This document shows positions 43,741-52,254 of a DNA stretch of 64,000 nucleotides, piece by piece. Origin of the DNA: Bradyrhizobium hipponense. Its GTDB lineage: Bacteria > Pseudomonadota > Alphaproteobacteria > Rhizobiales > Xanthobacteraceae. Location of the stretch: positions 62,001 to 126,000 of the forward strand of contig NZ_VSTH01000023.1 in NCBI RefSeq assembly GCF_008123965.1, in the 5' to 3' direction. The position numbers and the translations under genes were made by a program. The notes under the pieces are model-generated. The model was not told the DNA's origin, ran no database searches, and saw nothing but the letters and a program-made list of their open reading frames with translations. How positions within the stretch are numbered: the first letter of the stretch is position 1; the number at the start of each line of letters is the position of its first letter.

Positions 43741-44781
43741 TCAGCGGAAGACCAGCTCATCCTCCTGCTCGGGGTTGAGCTCGATTTCACCCTTCTCTGC
43801 CAGGTCGAGCGCGAGGTCGGTGATCACCCGCCGCGCCTCGAGCACGTCGCGCTGGTTCGACGGCTCGCCGATGGCCAGTTCGTGCTCGACGACGCGCCGG
43901 ACGCGCGAGGCGACCGAGGACAGGATCAGCTCCCGGAAGTGCTTGTCGGTGCCCTTCAGGGCGATGACGATGCGATCGGTTGGCACCTGGTCGAAAATCA
44001 TGGTGCGCGCCTTCGGGGTCAGATGGATGACGTCGTCGAAGGTGAACAACAGCTCCTTCAGCACTTCGGCCGACTTCGGCCGCTTCTCCGACAGGCTCTT
44101 CAGCATGTCCTCGATGTGGCCACGCTCCATCTTATTGATGATATCGGCCACGCGGGCGTAGGTGTCCGCGCCGAGATTGCGGGCAAAGTTCAGCGTCAGG
44201 TCCTCGTGCAGCGTCTTTTCCAGGACCTTCATGGCGTCGTCGACGATCGGCTTCAGGCTGAGCACGCGCCGCATCAGCTCGTTGCGCAGGCTCGAGGGAA
44301 GCTGGCTCATGACCTTGGCGGCGCACGCCGGCTTGACCTTGGACAGGATGAGCGCCGCGGTCTGCGGATGCTCCTTGGAGAGATAGCTCGCGAGCGAGTT
44401 TTCCGACACCGACGAGACGCGCTCCCAGACCGACCGGCTCGAATTGCCGAGCAGATCCGACATGATCGCCGAGACCTGGTCGGCCGGAAGCACGTCGCCG
44501 AGCACCGCTTCCAGGCCGCCGAGGGTGCCGAGAATGTTGGCGCCCATCGAGAACTGCTGGGCGAACTCCTCGACGATACCCTCCAGCTCCTGCGCCGTGA
44601 TCGGCCGCAGCTCCGCCGCGGCCTTGGTGACGATGCGGATCTCCTGCGGCTCGAATTGCTGGAGCACGCTCGCGGCCGCCTGCCGGCCCATGGCCAGCAG
44701 GAGCGCCGCGACCTTTTCCGTTCCACCGAGCGTGGCAACGCCTCGCTGCTTGATGGGCGCGATGCCGACCTGTGCCGCCAT
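43741..44781 (-). CDS. fliG: Flagellar motor switch protein FliG
   Basis: 346 residues of three helical domains. The middle domain has the EHPQ motif at 137-140 (LSKEHPQTAALILSKVKPA). The C-terminal torque helix carries the charged residues that face MotA (FDDVIHLTPKARTMIFDQVP, then DKHFRELILSSVASRVRR). FliG couples stator to rotor and sets direction. Two bases after fliN. Confidence 0.98.
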   Translation of the reverse strand: MAAQVGIAPIKQRGVATLGGTEKVAALLLAMGRQAAASVLQQFEPQEIRIVTKAAAELRPITAQELEGIVEEFAQQFSMGANILGTLGGLEAVLGDVLPADQVSAIMSDLLGNSSRSVWERVSSVSENSLASYLSKEHPQTAALILSKVKPACAAKVMSQLPSSLRNELMRRVLSLKPIVDDAMKVLEKTLHEDLTLNFARNLGADTYARVADIINKMERGHIEDMLKSLSEKRPKSAEVLKELLFTFDDVIHLTPKARTMIFDQVPTDRIVIALKGTDKHFRELILSSVASRVRRVVEHELAIGEPSNQRDVLEARRVITDLALDLAEKGEIELNPEQEDELVFR

Positions 44782-44783
44782 GG

Positions 44784-45158
44784 TCAGGTTTCACCCTGCC
44801 CCAACGGCCCGACAATCTCGGTCAGCGAGACGCCGAAACGGGAATTGTCCTCTTCGACAACGACGACCTCGCCGCGTGCGACGACGCGGCCGTTGACCAC
44901 CACGTCGACGGGCTCACCGACCCTGTGGTCGAGCGGTACCACGGCGCCGCGTCCAAGTTTCATCAGGTTTGCCACCGGGATGGTCGCCGAGCCCAGCACC
45001 ACCTGCATGGTGACGGGGATGCGCAGGATCGCATCGACATTGGCGAACTTGCCGGTCTCCTCCGCCGTACGGGCGGCGATCTCCGCCAACCGCTCCAGCG
45101 GAGACGTCTCGGTGTCTGCCGATGCAGATGCAGACTCATAGTCGAACGATTGCGCCAT
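44784..45158 (-). CDS. fliN: Flagellar motor switch protein FliN
   Basis: 124 residues. Acidic N-terminal arm, then one SpoA domain: AILRIPVTMQVVLGSATIPV, GRGAVVPLDHRVGEPVDVVV and ARGEVVVVEEDNSRFGVSLT, as in all FliN proteins. FliN forms the lower C-ring with FliM. The ATG at 45158 is chosen (MAQSFDYE) because the upstream in-frame extension has no conserved residues. 114 bases separate it from the small TM protein gene. Confidence 0.96.
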   Translation of the reverse strand: MAQSFDYESASASADTETSPLERLAEIAARTAEETGKFANVDAILRIPVTMQVVLGSATIPVANLMKLGRGAVVPLDHRVGEPVDVVVNGRVVARGEVVVVEEDNSRFGVSLTEIVGPLGQGET

Positions 45159-45272
45159 TTGGTATCGCCTCTTGGTATTTCCAGTCCCGGAGCGCCGCCC
45201 CTGGATCATTCCCCCGCCTGCGGGCCGCCGTCAGATGACGTTTTGATCGTAAATGTCCCGCAAGTCCCAACT

Positions 45273-45587
45273 TCAATGCGTGTTCGCCTCGGTGCCGCTC
45301 GTGGTCGTCGCGGGCGCAAGCCCGCGCCGCGCATCCAGCGCCGCAATCGCTTCGTGCGCCTGATCGATCTTCGCGCTCAACACGTTGGCGAGCCGCCCGA
45401 GATTTGCGGTGGAATCGTGCGCCGCGGTGATGACCGTATCGAAGGCGCCCGCCGTCTCGTGGACGATGGTCGAAAATTCGCCCTGGTAGCTGCGCAGCCG
45501 CGCCAGCTCGCGGTGCATCCGCGTCACCCGCATGCTGGTGAAGGCGAGCGCAATCAGCAGCACGGCATCAACGAGATAGGATATCAT
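45273..45587 (-). CDS. Small membrane protein between fliM and fliN (DUF6468-like)
   Basis: 104 residues: an N-terminal membrane helix ([20 protein letters not shown]), then a basic stretch and a long amphipathic helix (HRELARLRSYQGEFSTIVHE) and a second (NLGRLANVLSAKIDQAHEAI). I recognise this as a small protein found between fliM and fliN in rhizobial clusters; its function is unknown to me. The start lies inside the fliM 3' end (20-base overlap), so translation is coupled to fliM. Confidence 0.75.
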   Translation of the reverse strand: MISYLVDAVLLIALAFTSMRVTRMHRELARLRSYQGEFSTIVHETAGAFDTVITAAHDSTANLGRLANVLSAKIDQAHEAIAALDARRGLAPATTTSGTEANTH

Positions 45588-46509
45588 CGACGAACTCCCG
45601 TTTCTGATCGACGGGATCAGCCACCTGCATGGCGTAATAGCCATCAAGCTGGCCGATCTGACACCAGAACAGCACCTGGTTGTTGCTCTCGAGCCGAGCC
45701 AGCGTGCGCGGCGTGGCTTCGAGTTCGAGGACCTGCCCGACCTGGAACTTCACGACGTCGCCGAGGGAGATCATCTTTTCGTCGAGCACGGCGCTGAGCG
45801 TAACTTCGGTGCGATGGACCTCGCTCTCCATCTGCTCGCGCCAGCGCGGATCGGACGCCCGGCCGTCGCTGACGACCACGGTCGCGAGCTTCTGACGCAA
45901 TGGATTGAGCGCAGAGTGCGGGATGATGAGGAACATCTGGCCGCCGCGGTAGAGCGCCTGCAACATGATGTTGGCGCAGATCGACATGTTGCCGCTGCGA
46001 CCGATCGCCAGCGAAGCCATCGCCGTCTCGACCCGCTCGACGCGGAAGGTGACGTTGGAGGTACCGGCGAAGGAGGATTGCAGTGCCTTGGCGAACCGCT
46101 CGAACAGCGCCTGGACCAGGCGGATTTCGATGTTCGAGAAGGACCGCTCGACGTCGAGCGGCGGTTCGGCGCCGTCGGAACCGAACATCGCCTCGACCAT
46201 CGTGAACACGAAATCGCGGTCAAGCATGATCAGGATTCTGGAATCCCACTGCTCGGCATAGAGTACCGCCGCAACGGCATTGGCCTCGTAGTCCTTGATG
46301 ATGTCGCCAACGCGTCCGTTCGTGATGCCGTTGACGGAGAAATAGCAGGGTGTTCCGGCTATCGGCTGGAGGCTGTCCGTGCACGATGCCGCCATGCGAT
46401 CGAAGATCACATTGAGCATCGGCATACGCTCGATCGATATGCCGGCAGCATCCAGCAGGTAGTTCGGCAGCCGCTTCTGCTGATCGACGTCGAGGTCTTC
46501 CGTCATCAT
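45568..46509 (-). CDS. fliM: Flagellar motor switch protein FliM
   Basis: 313 residues. CheC-like middle domain ([20 protein letters not shown] and [10 protein letters not shown]) and C-terminal SpoA domain ([20 protein letters not shown]). The N-terminus [20 protein letters not shown] lacks the LSQDEIDALL peptide by which enterobacterial FliM binds phosphorylated CheY. FliM connects FliG with FliN in the C-ring. Its start overlaps the motA stop, and its 3' end overlaps the small TM gene. Confidence 0.93.
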   Translation of the reverse strand: MMTEDLDVDQQKRLPNYLLDAAGISIERMPMLNVIFDRMAASCTDSLQPIAGTPCYFSVNGITNGRVGDIIKDYEANAVAAVLYAEQWDSRILIMLDRDFVFTMVEAMFGSDGAEPPLDVERSFSNIEIRLVQALFERFAKALQSSFAGTSNVTFRVERVETAMASLAIGRSGNMSICANIMLQALYRGGQMFLIIPHSALNPLRQKLATVVVSDGRASDPRWREQMESEVHRTEVTLSAVLDEKMISLGDVVKFQVGQVLELEATPRTLARLESNNQVLFWCQIGQLDGYYAMQVADPVDQKREFVDDILSR

Positions 46510-47405
46510 GCGCGTGCAGCCTTCGGTTCGGCATCGGTCGCGACGGCCTTGGGACCGGCGATCGTCTCGTTCTCGACGACGTCGATCGACGGCCGCTCGG
46601 TACTGGCGATCATCTTGCGACCGTGCTCGACGGCGATTTGCGGCATGGCACCGTTCATGAACGCAAGCAGCGTCTGCTTGACGATGATGTAGGGCCGGCA
46701 GCGCTTCTCGCGCGTCAACTTGATCTTCAGCGCGAAGGGCGAAATGATGCCATAGGACAGGAAGATGCCGGCGAAGGTGCCGACGAGCGCCGCGCCGATG
46801 AAGCCGCCCAGGAGCTTCGGCGACTGGTCGAGCGCGCCCATGGCCTTGATGACGCCGAGCACCGCGGCGACGATGCCGAGCGCCGGCAGCGCCTCGGATA
46901 CCACCACCAGCGCATGGTAGGGCGACAGCTTGCTCTTCACGATGGTATGGATTTCCTCGTCCATCAGCGCCTCGATCTCGTGCGTGCGCGCATTCCCCAT
47001 GATGATGAGGCGGACATAGTCGCAGATGAACTGGAGTAGCGAGGCATCTCCGAGCACGCTCGGGAACGCCTTGAAGATCTCGGAGGACGCGGGATCGTCG
47101 ATATGCGCCTCGACCTCGTTGCGGCCCTTGCCCCGCAGCTCTCGCATCAGGGCATGGAGAGCGCCGAGCAGATCGAGATAGTAGCGCTCACCGGGCACCG
47201 CGCCGGTGACGGCCTGCGCACACGCAAGCCCGGTATCCACGACCACCTTCCATGGATTGGCCATGATGAAGGTGCCGGCCGCGGTGCCCATGATGATCAC
47301 GAACTCCCACGGCTGCATCAGCACGCCCAGATGCCCGCCCATGGCGGCAAATCCGCCGAGCAGCGCCGCTACCGTGATGACGATCCCCACGAAACTGCCC
47401 AACAC
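46506..47405 (-). CDS. motA: Flagellar stator protein MotA
   Basis: 299 residues. Four membrane helices: [18 protein letters not shown] near the start, a second around 35-50, and [20 protein letters not shown] plus [20 protein letters not shown] in the C-terminal part, which carry the channel prolines. The cytoplasmic loop holds charged residues facing FliG ([20 protein letters not shown]). MotA forms the ion channel with MotB. Start is GTG at 47405 after GGAG. First gene of the 11-kb leftward motA-to-fliP series; divergent from the DUF1217 gene. Confidence 0.97.
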   Translation of the reverse strand: MLGSFVGIVITVAALLGGFAAMGGHLGVLMQPWEFVIIMGTAAGTFIMANPWKVVVDTGLACAQAVTGAVPGERYYLDLLGALHALMRELRGKGRNEVEAHIDDPASSEIFKAFPSVLGDASLLQFICDYVRLIIMGNARTHEIEALMDEEIHTIVKSKLSPYHALVVVSEALPALGIVAAVLGVIKAMGALDQSPKLLGGFIGAALVGTFAGIFLSYGIISPFALKIKLTREKRCRPYIIVKQTLLAFMNGAMPQIAVEHGRKMIASTERPSIDVVENETIAGPKAVATDAEPKAARA

Positions 47406-47449
47406 GCCGCTCCATCACCGATCCCATCGGGAATAACTAGCCGGCGACG

Positions 47450-47490
47450 CTTGCGCGAAGCTGGCTTCCCCCTCGCCAGCCCCGCGCAAG
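47450..47490. promoter_or_regulatory. Long interrupted palindrome in the motA / DUF1217 divergent promoter region
   Basis: CTTGCGCG-aa-GCTGGC pairs with GCCAGC-cc-CGCGCAAG around a nine-base loop (14 paired bases, one 2x2 internal mismatch). It lies between the start of leftward motA (47405) and of rightward DUF1217 (47545). It could be an operator shared by two divergent promoters or a hairpin in the leader. Binding factor unknown; LafR is a candidate. Confidence 0.45.
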
Positions 47491-47544
47491 CAACTGGCGG
47501 CAGCTTGAGACGACGTCGCAATGGCGGCCAGAGGGGCGCGTGTC

Positions 47545-48333
47545 ATGCTATCCACGATCGCGGACTACACCAGACTGACCAAGGACATGGGCAAGTCGCT
47601 GACGCAGGTCGCGAAGCAGCCGGATGTCAGCCGCGAGACCGATTATTTTTTCAGCCATATCGGCAACGTGAAGACCATCGACGATTTCCTGAAGGACTAT
47701 CGCCTCTACTCCTATGCGATGAAGGCCTATGGCCTCAGCGACATGGTCTACGCCAAGGCGTTCATGCGCAAGGTGCTGACCGAGGGGATCGCGAACAAGG
47801 ACACCTTCGCCAACAAGCTGACCGACACCCGCTACCGGGAATTCGCCGCCGCCTTCAACTTTGCTGCCCTCGGCAGCAAGGCGACCCAGACCGCCGCGGC
47901 CACGACCGGCACGGCAACCCAATATGTCACGCAGACGATGGAGCAGAAGGCCGGCGACCAGAACGAGGGCCTGCGGCTGGCGCTCTACTTCACGCGCAAG
48001 GCCTCCACGATCAAGAATTCCTACCAGATTCTCGCGGACAAGGCGCTGACGCAGGTGGTCCAGACAGCGCTCGGCCTGTCGTCGACCATCAGCTCGGCCG
48101 ACATCGACGCCCAGGCCAAGATGATCACCAGCAAGATCAAGCTTACTGATTTCCAGGACCCGACCAAGGTCAACAAATTCGTGCAACGCTTTGCCGCGAT
48201 GTGGGATGCGGTGCAGGCCCAGAGCGACAACTCGACCAACCCCGCGTTGGTCTTGATCGGCGGCGCGTCGACGACGACCAGCATGGATACCGACATGCTC
48301 TCGAAACTTCAGTCCATCAGGTTCGGAAAGTAA
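47545..48333 (+). CDS. DUF1217 flagellar cluster protein
   Basis: 262 residues of the DUF1217 family, found in alphaproteobacterial flagellar clusters next to flgF; its exact role is unknown to me. Helical protein with conserved blocks DYFFSHIGNVKTIDDFLKDY and LTDTRYREFAAAFNFA, and a C-terminus FVQRFAAMWDAVQAQSDNST. Start ATG 47545 (MLSTIADYTRL) follows AGAGGGG by seven bases. First gene of the divergent DUF1217-flgF-fliI operon; two bases from flgF. Confidence 0.85.
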   Translation: MLSTIADYTRLTKDMGKSLTQVAKQPDVSRETDYFFSHIGNVKTIDDFLKDYRLYSYAMKAYGLSDMVYAKAFMRKVLTEGIANKDTFANKLTDTRYREFAAAFNFAALGSKATQTAAATTGTATQYVTQTMEQKAGDQNEGLRLALYFTRKASTIKNSYQILADKALTQVVQTALGLSSTISSADIDAQAKMITSKIKLTDFQDPTKVNKFVQRFAAMWDAVQAQSDNSTNPALVLIGGASTTTSMDTDMLSKLQSIRFGK

Positions 48334-48336
48334 GTC

Positions 48337-49065
48337 ATGCAATCGGCTCTCTATGTGGGATTGTCGGCACAGGTCGCTCTTGAAAAGCGCCTCCAGACGA
48401 TCGCCAACAACGTCGCCAACGTCAACACGGCGGCGTTTCGCACCGACGTGGTGAAATTCGAGACCGTGCTATCGCGCGCTGGTGCGAACCCCGTCGCGTT
48501 CTCCTCGCCCGGCGACAACATCATTTCGCGCGAACTCGGCAATATCACCGAGAGCGGCAACCCGCTCGACGTCGCCGTGGTCGGACAGGGCTGGCTCGCC
48601 TTCGCCGGACCGAACGGTACGGTCTATACCCGTGACGGCCGGCTCCAGATCGCTCCCAACGGCGATCTTCAGACCGTGACCGGTTTCCCCATCGTCGATT
48701 CCGGCGGCGCGCAGATCACGCTCGACCCGAACGGCGGACCGGTCTCGATCTCGCGGAGCGGTGCGATTACCCAGGACAACAACGAGATCGGCACCATCGG
48801 CCTGTTCAACATTCCCGCCGATGCCAATCTCGAGCGCTACGGCAATTCCGGTGTCACGCCCGACCGGCCTGCGACCGCCATCTCGGATTTCGCCCGAGAC
48901 GGCTTCAAGCAAGGCTATGTCGAGGGCTCCGGCGCCAATCCGATGATGGAATTGACGAAGCTGATGTCGGCCTCGCGCGCCTTCGACGGCACGAATTCGC
49001 TGGTCGAGGGCACGGAGAGCGCGCTCCAGAACGCAATCCGGACGCTGGGCGATCCCGGCAGGTAG
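48337..49065 (+). CDS. flgF: Proximal rod protein FlgF
   Basis: 242 residues. The start MQSALYVGLSAQVALEKRLQ and TIANNVANVNTAAFRTDVVK are the FlgF N-terminus; VDVAVVGQGWLAFAGPNGTV-type flgF/G core follows (here LDVAVVGQGWLAFAGPNGTV). Ends NPMMELTKLMSASRAFDGTN. Located on the plus strand away from other rod genes, followed by fliI after 36 bases. Confidence 0.95.
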   Translation: MQSALYVGLSAQVALEKRLQTIANNVANVNTAAFRTDVVKFETVLSRAGANPVAFSSPGDNIISRELGNITESGNPLDVAVVGQGWLAFAGPNGTVYTRDGRLQIAPNGDLQTVTGFPIVDSGGAQITLDPNGGPVSISRSGAITQDNNEIGTIGLFNIPADANLERYGNSGVTPDRPATAISDFARDGFKQGYVEGSGANPMMELTKLMSASRAFDGTNSLVEGTESALQNAIRTLGDPGR

Positions 49066-49101
49066 ACTGCGCCTCGTGCGCAATGAGAGTGGACGGTTTC
49101 C

Positions 49102-50427
49102 TTGAACGCTCTTCGGCAACTTGAATGGGCGCTGCTGGAGCTTCAGCAGAGCACTCCCCTTGCAAGCGTCAGCGGAGCGATCTCGGAGATCGCCCCGACG
49201 CATTTCCGTGTTTCCGGCCTGTCGCGCTTCGTCAGGCTCGGCGAGCTCATCGGCGTCAATTCGGGCGGCAAGCCCCAGATCGGCGAGGTGGTGCGGATCG
49301 ACAGCGAAGGCATCATCGCCAAACCGTTCGACCGCCAGTTCGCGGGCGGCCTCGGCTTGGTCGCCTACCGGATGCCGCCCTTGTCCTTCGCGCCCGATCC
49401 GAGCTGGAAGGGACGCGTCATCAACGCGCTCGGCGCGCCGCTCGACGGACAGGGTCCCCTCACCCCGGGATCGCGGACTGTCTCCGCTGAGGCGGAGGCG
49501 CCTTCGGCCATGAAGCGCGCCCGTGTTCACAAGCCGCTGTGCACCGGCGTGCGCGTCATCGATCTGTTCGCGCCGATCTGCGCCGGCCAGCGCGTCGGCA
49601 TCTTTGCCGGCTCTGGCGTCGGCAAGTCGACGCTGCTCGCGATGCTCGCCCGCAGCGAAGGTTTCGACACCGTCGTCCTGGCCCTGGTCGGCGAACGCGG
49701 CCGCGAGGTGCGCGAATTCATCGAGGACGTGCTCGGCACCAACCGCAACCGAGCCGTCGCCATCGTGTCGACGGGAGATGAAAGCCCGATGATGCGGCGT
49801 TTGGCGCCGAAGACCGCGATGGCGGTCGCCGAATATTTTCGTGATCGGGGCGAATCGGTCCTGCTCGTGGTCGATTCGATCACCCGTTTCGCCCACGCCG
49901 CCCGCGAGGTCGCCCTCGCCGCCGGCGAACCGGCGGTCGCGCGCGGTTATGCGCCGACGGTCTTCACCGACTTGCCGCGCCTCCTCGAGCGGGCTGGCCC
50001 CGGCGAGGAGGGAACCGGCACGATCACCGGCATTTTCTCCGTGTTGGTCGACGGCGACGATCACAACGAGCCGATTGCCGATACTATCCGCGGCACGCTC
50101 GATGGGCACATCGTGCTCAGCCGGCACATCGCCGACCAGGCGCGCTATCCGGCCGTGGACGTGCTGGCCTCAGTCTCTCGCCTCGCCCATAACGTTTGGG
50201 ACCCAGAGGAGCGCGAGCTGGTGAGCAAGCTGCGCACCATGATCGCCAAATACGAGGACACCCGCGACCTTCGGCTGATGGGCGGATATCAGTCGGGACG
50301 TGATTCGGGTCTCGACCAGGCGGTCGACATGGTGCCGCGGATCTACAACGCGATGCGGCAGGACGCCTCGGCGCCGCCAAGCGCCGATCCGTTTCGCGAA
50401 CTCAGGGACATGCTCAAGGGCGACTAA
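49102..50427 (+). CDS. fliI: Flagellum-specific export ATPase FliI
   Basis: 441 residues, F1-beta-like. Walker A GSGVGKST at 170-177, then VLALVGERGREVREFIEDVL, the FliI/YscN signature, and Walker B LLVVDSITRFAHAAREVALA. It powers or primes export of flagellar subunits with FliH and FliJ. The start is TTG at 49102 (MNALRQLEWALLEL); no better ATG fits. Last gene of the divergent operon, and separated by 15 kb from fliH. Confidence 0.97.
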   Translation: MNALRQLEWALLELQQSTPLASVSGAISEIAPTHFRVSGLSRFVRLGELIGVNSGGKPQIGEVVRIDSEGIIAKPFDRQFAGGLGLVAYRMPPLSFAPDPSWKGRVINALGAPLDGQGPLTPGSRTVSAEAEAPSAMKRARVHKPLCTGVRVIDLFAPICAGQRVGIFAGSGVGKSTLLAMLARSEGFDTVVLALVGERGREVREFIEDVLGTNRNRAVAIVSTGDESPMMRRLAPKTAMAVAEYFRDRGESVLLVVDSITRFAHAAREVALAAGEPAVARGYAPTVFTDLPRLLERAGPGEEGTGTITGIFSVLVDGDDHNEPIADTIRGTLDGHIVLSRHIADQARYPAVDVLASVSRLAHNVWDPEERELVSKLRTMIAKYEDTRDLRLMGGYQSGRDSGLDQAVDMVPRIYNAMRQDASAPPSADPFRELRDMLKGD

Positions 50428-50430
50428 TCA

Positions 50431-50480
50431 GGGAAGACGGCGTGCGCTTCGCGCCCGCGCTCTCCCCTGCTCGCTTTTTT
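50431..50480 (+). terminator. Possible terminator after fliI
   Basis: GGGAagacgGCGtGCGC-ttc-GCGCcCGC...TCCC forms an imperfect stem at 50431-50466, followed by six T at 50475-50480. It starts three bases after the fliI stop. Confidence 0.45.
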
Positions 50481-51268
50481 CAACAGTCGATCGCGCATGG
50501 CACCCCGCTTCCGGCGCATGCCAATGCATCGCCGCTATCAGCCTGGGTATCAACCATCCGGATGGGCGGCGCGCGGCCGTGGCGAAAACGACCGAACGCA
50601 TCATTCTGCGATCGTCGGCCGAACAACCGGCGCGTGCATTCCCTCCGAGTTCCCGGCGATTCTTCCGGCCCATCGCACAAGGTTGTGGATGACATGCCCA
50701 TGTACATCGTCGTCATGCACAAGCTTCGATCAACTGCATCAACGACGAACAACAACATGCTGTGCAATTAAACCGTCGTATAGTTGCGTGCATGCTGCTT
50801 GCGGAGCAGCGCATTGTGTTCACTATCATGTGTCCCGAACAGCGAGATTGTCTTGAACGTTACATTCGCCTGCAGCGACATCCGGTCTCGAGGAGTGTCT
50901 CTACTTGATTTTGTTGAGAAGCTCATTCATCGTTTCGGTGGAGTATAAGAAACGCGTGGCTTGTGACTTGAACGTTTAGGGGCTTCGGTTGAACAACTCC
51001 GATCCATCGTCCGCTGGTGACGGCAACTCGGGCTCCACGGCGACGACGCGATTGACATGCGATCAGCGACGCAGCCTCCTGCTCCGGACGATGCAACGCC
51101 CATGGGTCGAGGTCGGGCGCGTTGCAGTCCGTGCGTTCGAACGAGAGCCGGGTATGACGTGCTCATCGGACAGCTTCGGTCGTCTGATGTCTCTCGATGG
51201 ATTCGCGAGCCAGGGCGCAAGGCGGCTTCGGGACGCCGCAGACGAAGTTCCGGGGACGAGGTAGATTC
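50481..51268. other. Gap between fliI and the second marR gene
   Basis: About 790 bases without a convincing gene. The part 50680-50960 is AT-richer than surroundings and likely holds the promoter of the marR gene. A TTG-started frame at 50989-51264 (91 codons) lacks conserved features and a ribosome site, so it is not called. Confidence 0.4.
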
Positions 51269-51904
51269 ATGCCATTGGCACGCGAGGCCGTCGAGCTGCT
51301 GGTTCAGGCGGCCAGGGCTTGGTATTTCGAAGGCAATCAGCACGGATTACGAGATCGGGAATGGATGGCGCTGCGCTTTCTCGGCCGGGCCAACAGGTTT
51401 TCGCGCACGCCGTCCGCGCTCGCCGGTTTCATCGGTGCCACCAGGGCGACTGCATCGCAGATCGTGAAGACGCTGGAGAGCAAGTCCTTCCTGGTGCGGA
51501 AGCCCTCGCCCGAGGACAAGCGCTCCGTCGTACTCAACGTCACGGCGCAGGGCGAGAAATACCTGAGCCAGCACGATCCGGTCAATCACGTGGTGAATGC
51601 GGTCACGGCACTCGGCACCGAAGAATGCATCAAGCTGCGCGATTCGCTGCGAGATATCCTCAATCACCTCGATGCGGCACATCAGCGACTCGATGCCAGC
51701 ATCTGCCGGGATTGCATGTTTCTCGCCGAACGCAGTCCCAGCACGAGCAAGGGACGTGCGACCGCCGAATTCATGTGCCGGCTGTACCGCGCCCCGGTCT
51801 CGCTCCAGGAGACCGAGCTGCTCTGCACGAGTTTTGAGCGCACCCGCGACCGCCCGAAGATCGAGGAACATCTCGATCGCGCCCGCGTCGCCAGCCAGGG
51901 CTGA
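51269..51904 (+). CDS. MarR-family winged-helix regulator with C-terminal four-cysteine motif (paralogue 2)
   Basis: 211 residues. The winged helix (LAGFIGATRATASQIVKTLE and EDKRSVVLNVTAQG) and the shared stretches HGLRDREWMALRFL and ANRFSRTPSAL show it is a close paralogue of 13183-13761. C146-x2-C149, C170 (FMCRLY) and C186 (LLCTSF) repeat the cysteine pattern of that protein; C120 is extra. It carries a longer basic C-terminal tail. GAGGT precedes the ATG. It flanks the flagellar genes on the right as paralogue 1 does on the left, both in the same direction. Confidence 0.85.
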   Translation: MPLAREAVELLVQAARAWYFEGNQHGLRDREWMALRFLGRANRFSRTPSALAGFIGATRATASQIVKTLESKSFLVRKPSPEDKRSVVLNVTAQGEKYLSQHDPVNHVVNAVTALGTEECIKLRDSLRDILNHLDAAHQRLDASICRDCMFLAERSPSTSKGRATAEFMCRLYRAPVSLQETELLCTSFERTRDRPKIEEHLDRARVASQG

Positions 51905-52254
51905 CGCCGCGCGCAATTTCCGGGGTCAATGGCGTGGCCTGGGTTTGCGGAAGTTTCGCGGCCTCGTTCGCCGTAAGCGCTCCCGTTGCTCGATGGTCGC
52001 GCCCGAGGCTGCCGCATCCACCGCAACCCAGCCTGCTCGGCGATAAATCCGAATCTCGATAAAGCGTATTCTTGAGGTGGCGGCTCGTCACAGCTGCCTC
52101 GTTGTCGGGCTCGCCAAGAACGAAGCGAGAATATTGACGCTGCGTTGTATGCATTATCCCAGTTGCCATGACGGGATACTTCGCCTTACATGCCCCTTAA
52201 TCGCCTTCGGATGACGGCAGGCGCTTAAAAACCACGCGATTTATGGGGAAGAGC
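51905..52254. other. Gap between the marR gene and the ketopantoate-reductase-like gene
   Basis: About 350 bases. No gene, repeat or clear terminator seen; AT-richer toward 52140-52240, where the downstream promoter probably lies. Confidence 0.4.

Noticed and set aside
48469..50127. 552-codon minus-strand frame opposite flgF and fliI
   Set aside because: Antisense of two well-supported flagellar genes, with no recognisable motif.
50989..51264. Possible 91-residue gene just before the second marR gene
   Set aside because: It starts with TTG without a ribosome site, has no conserved features and could not be supported; left as part of the gap.
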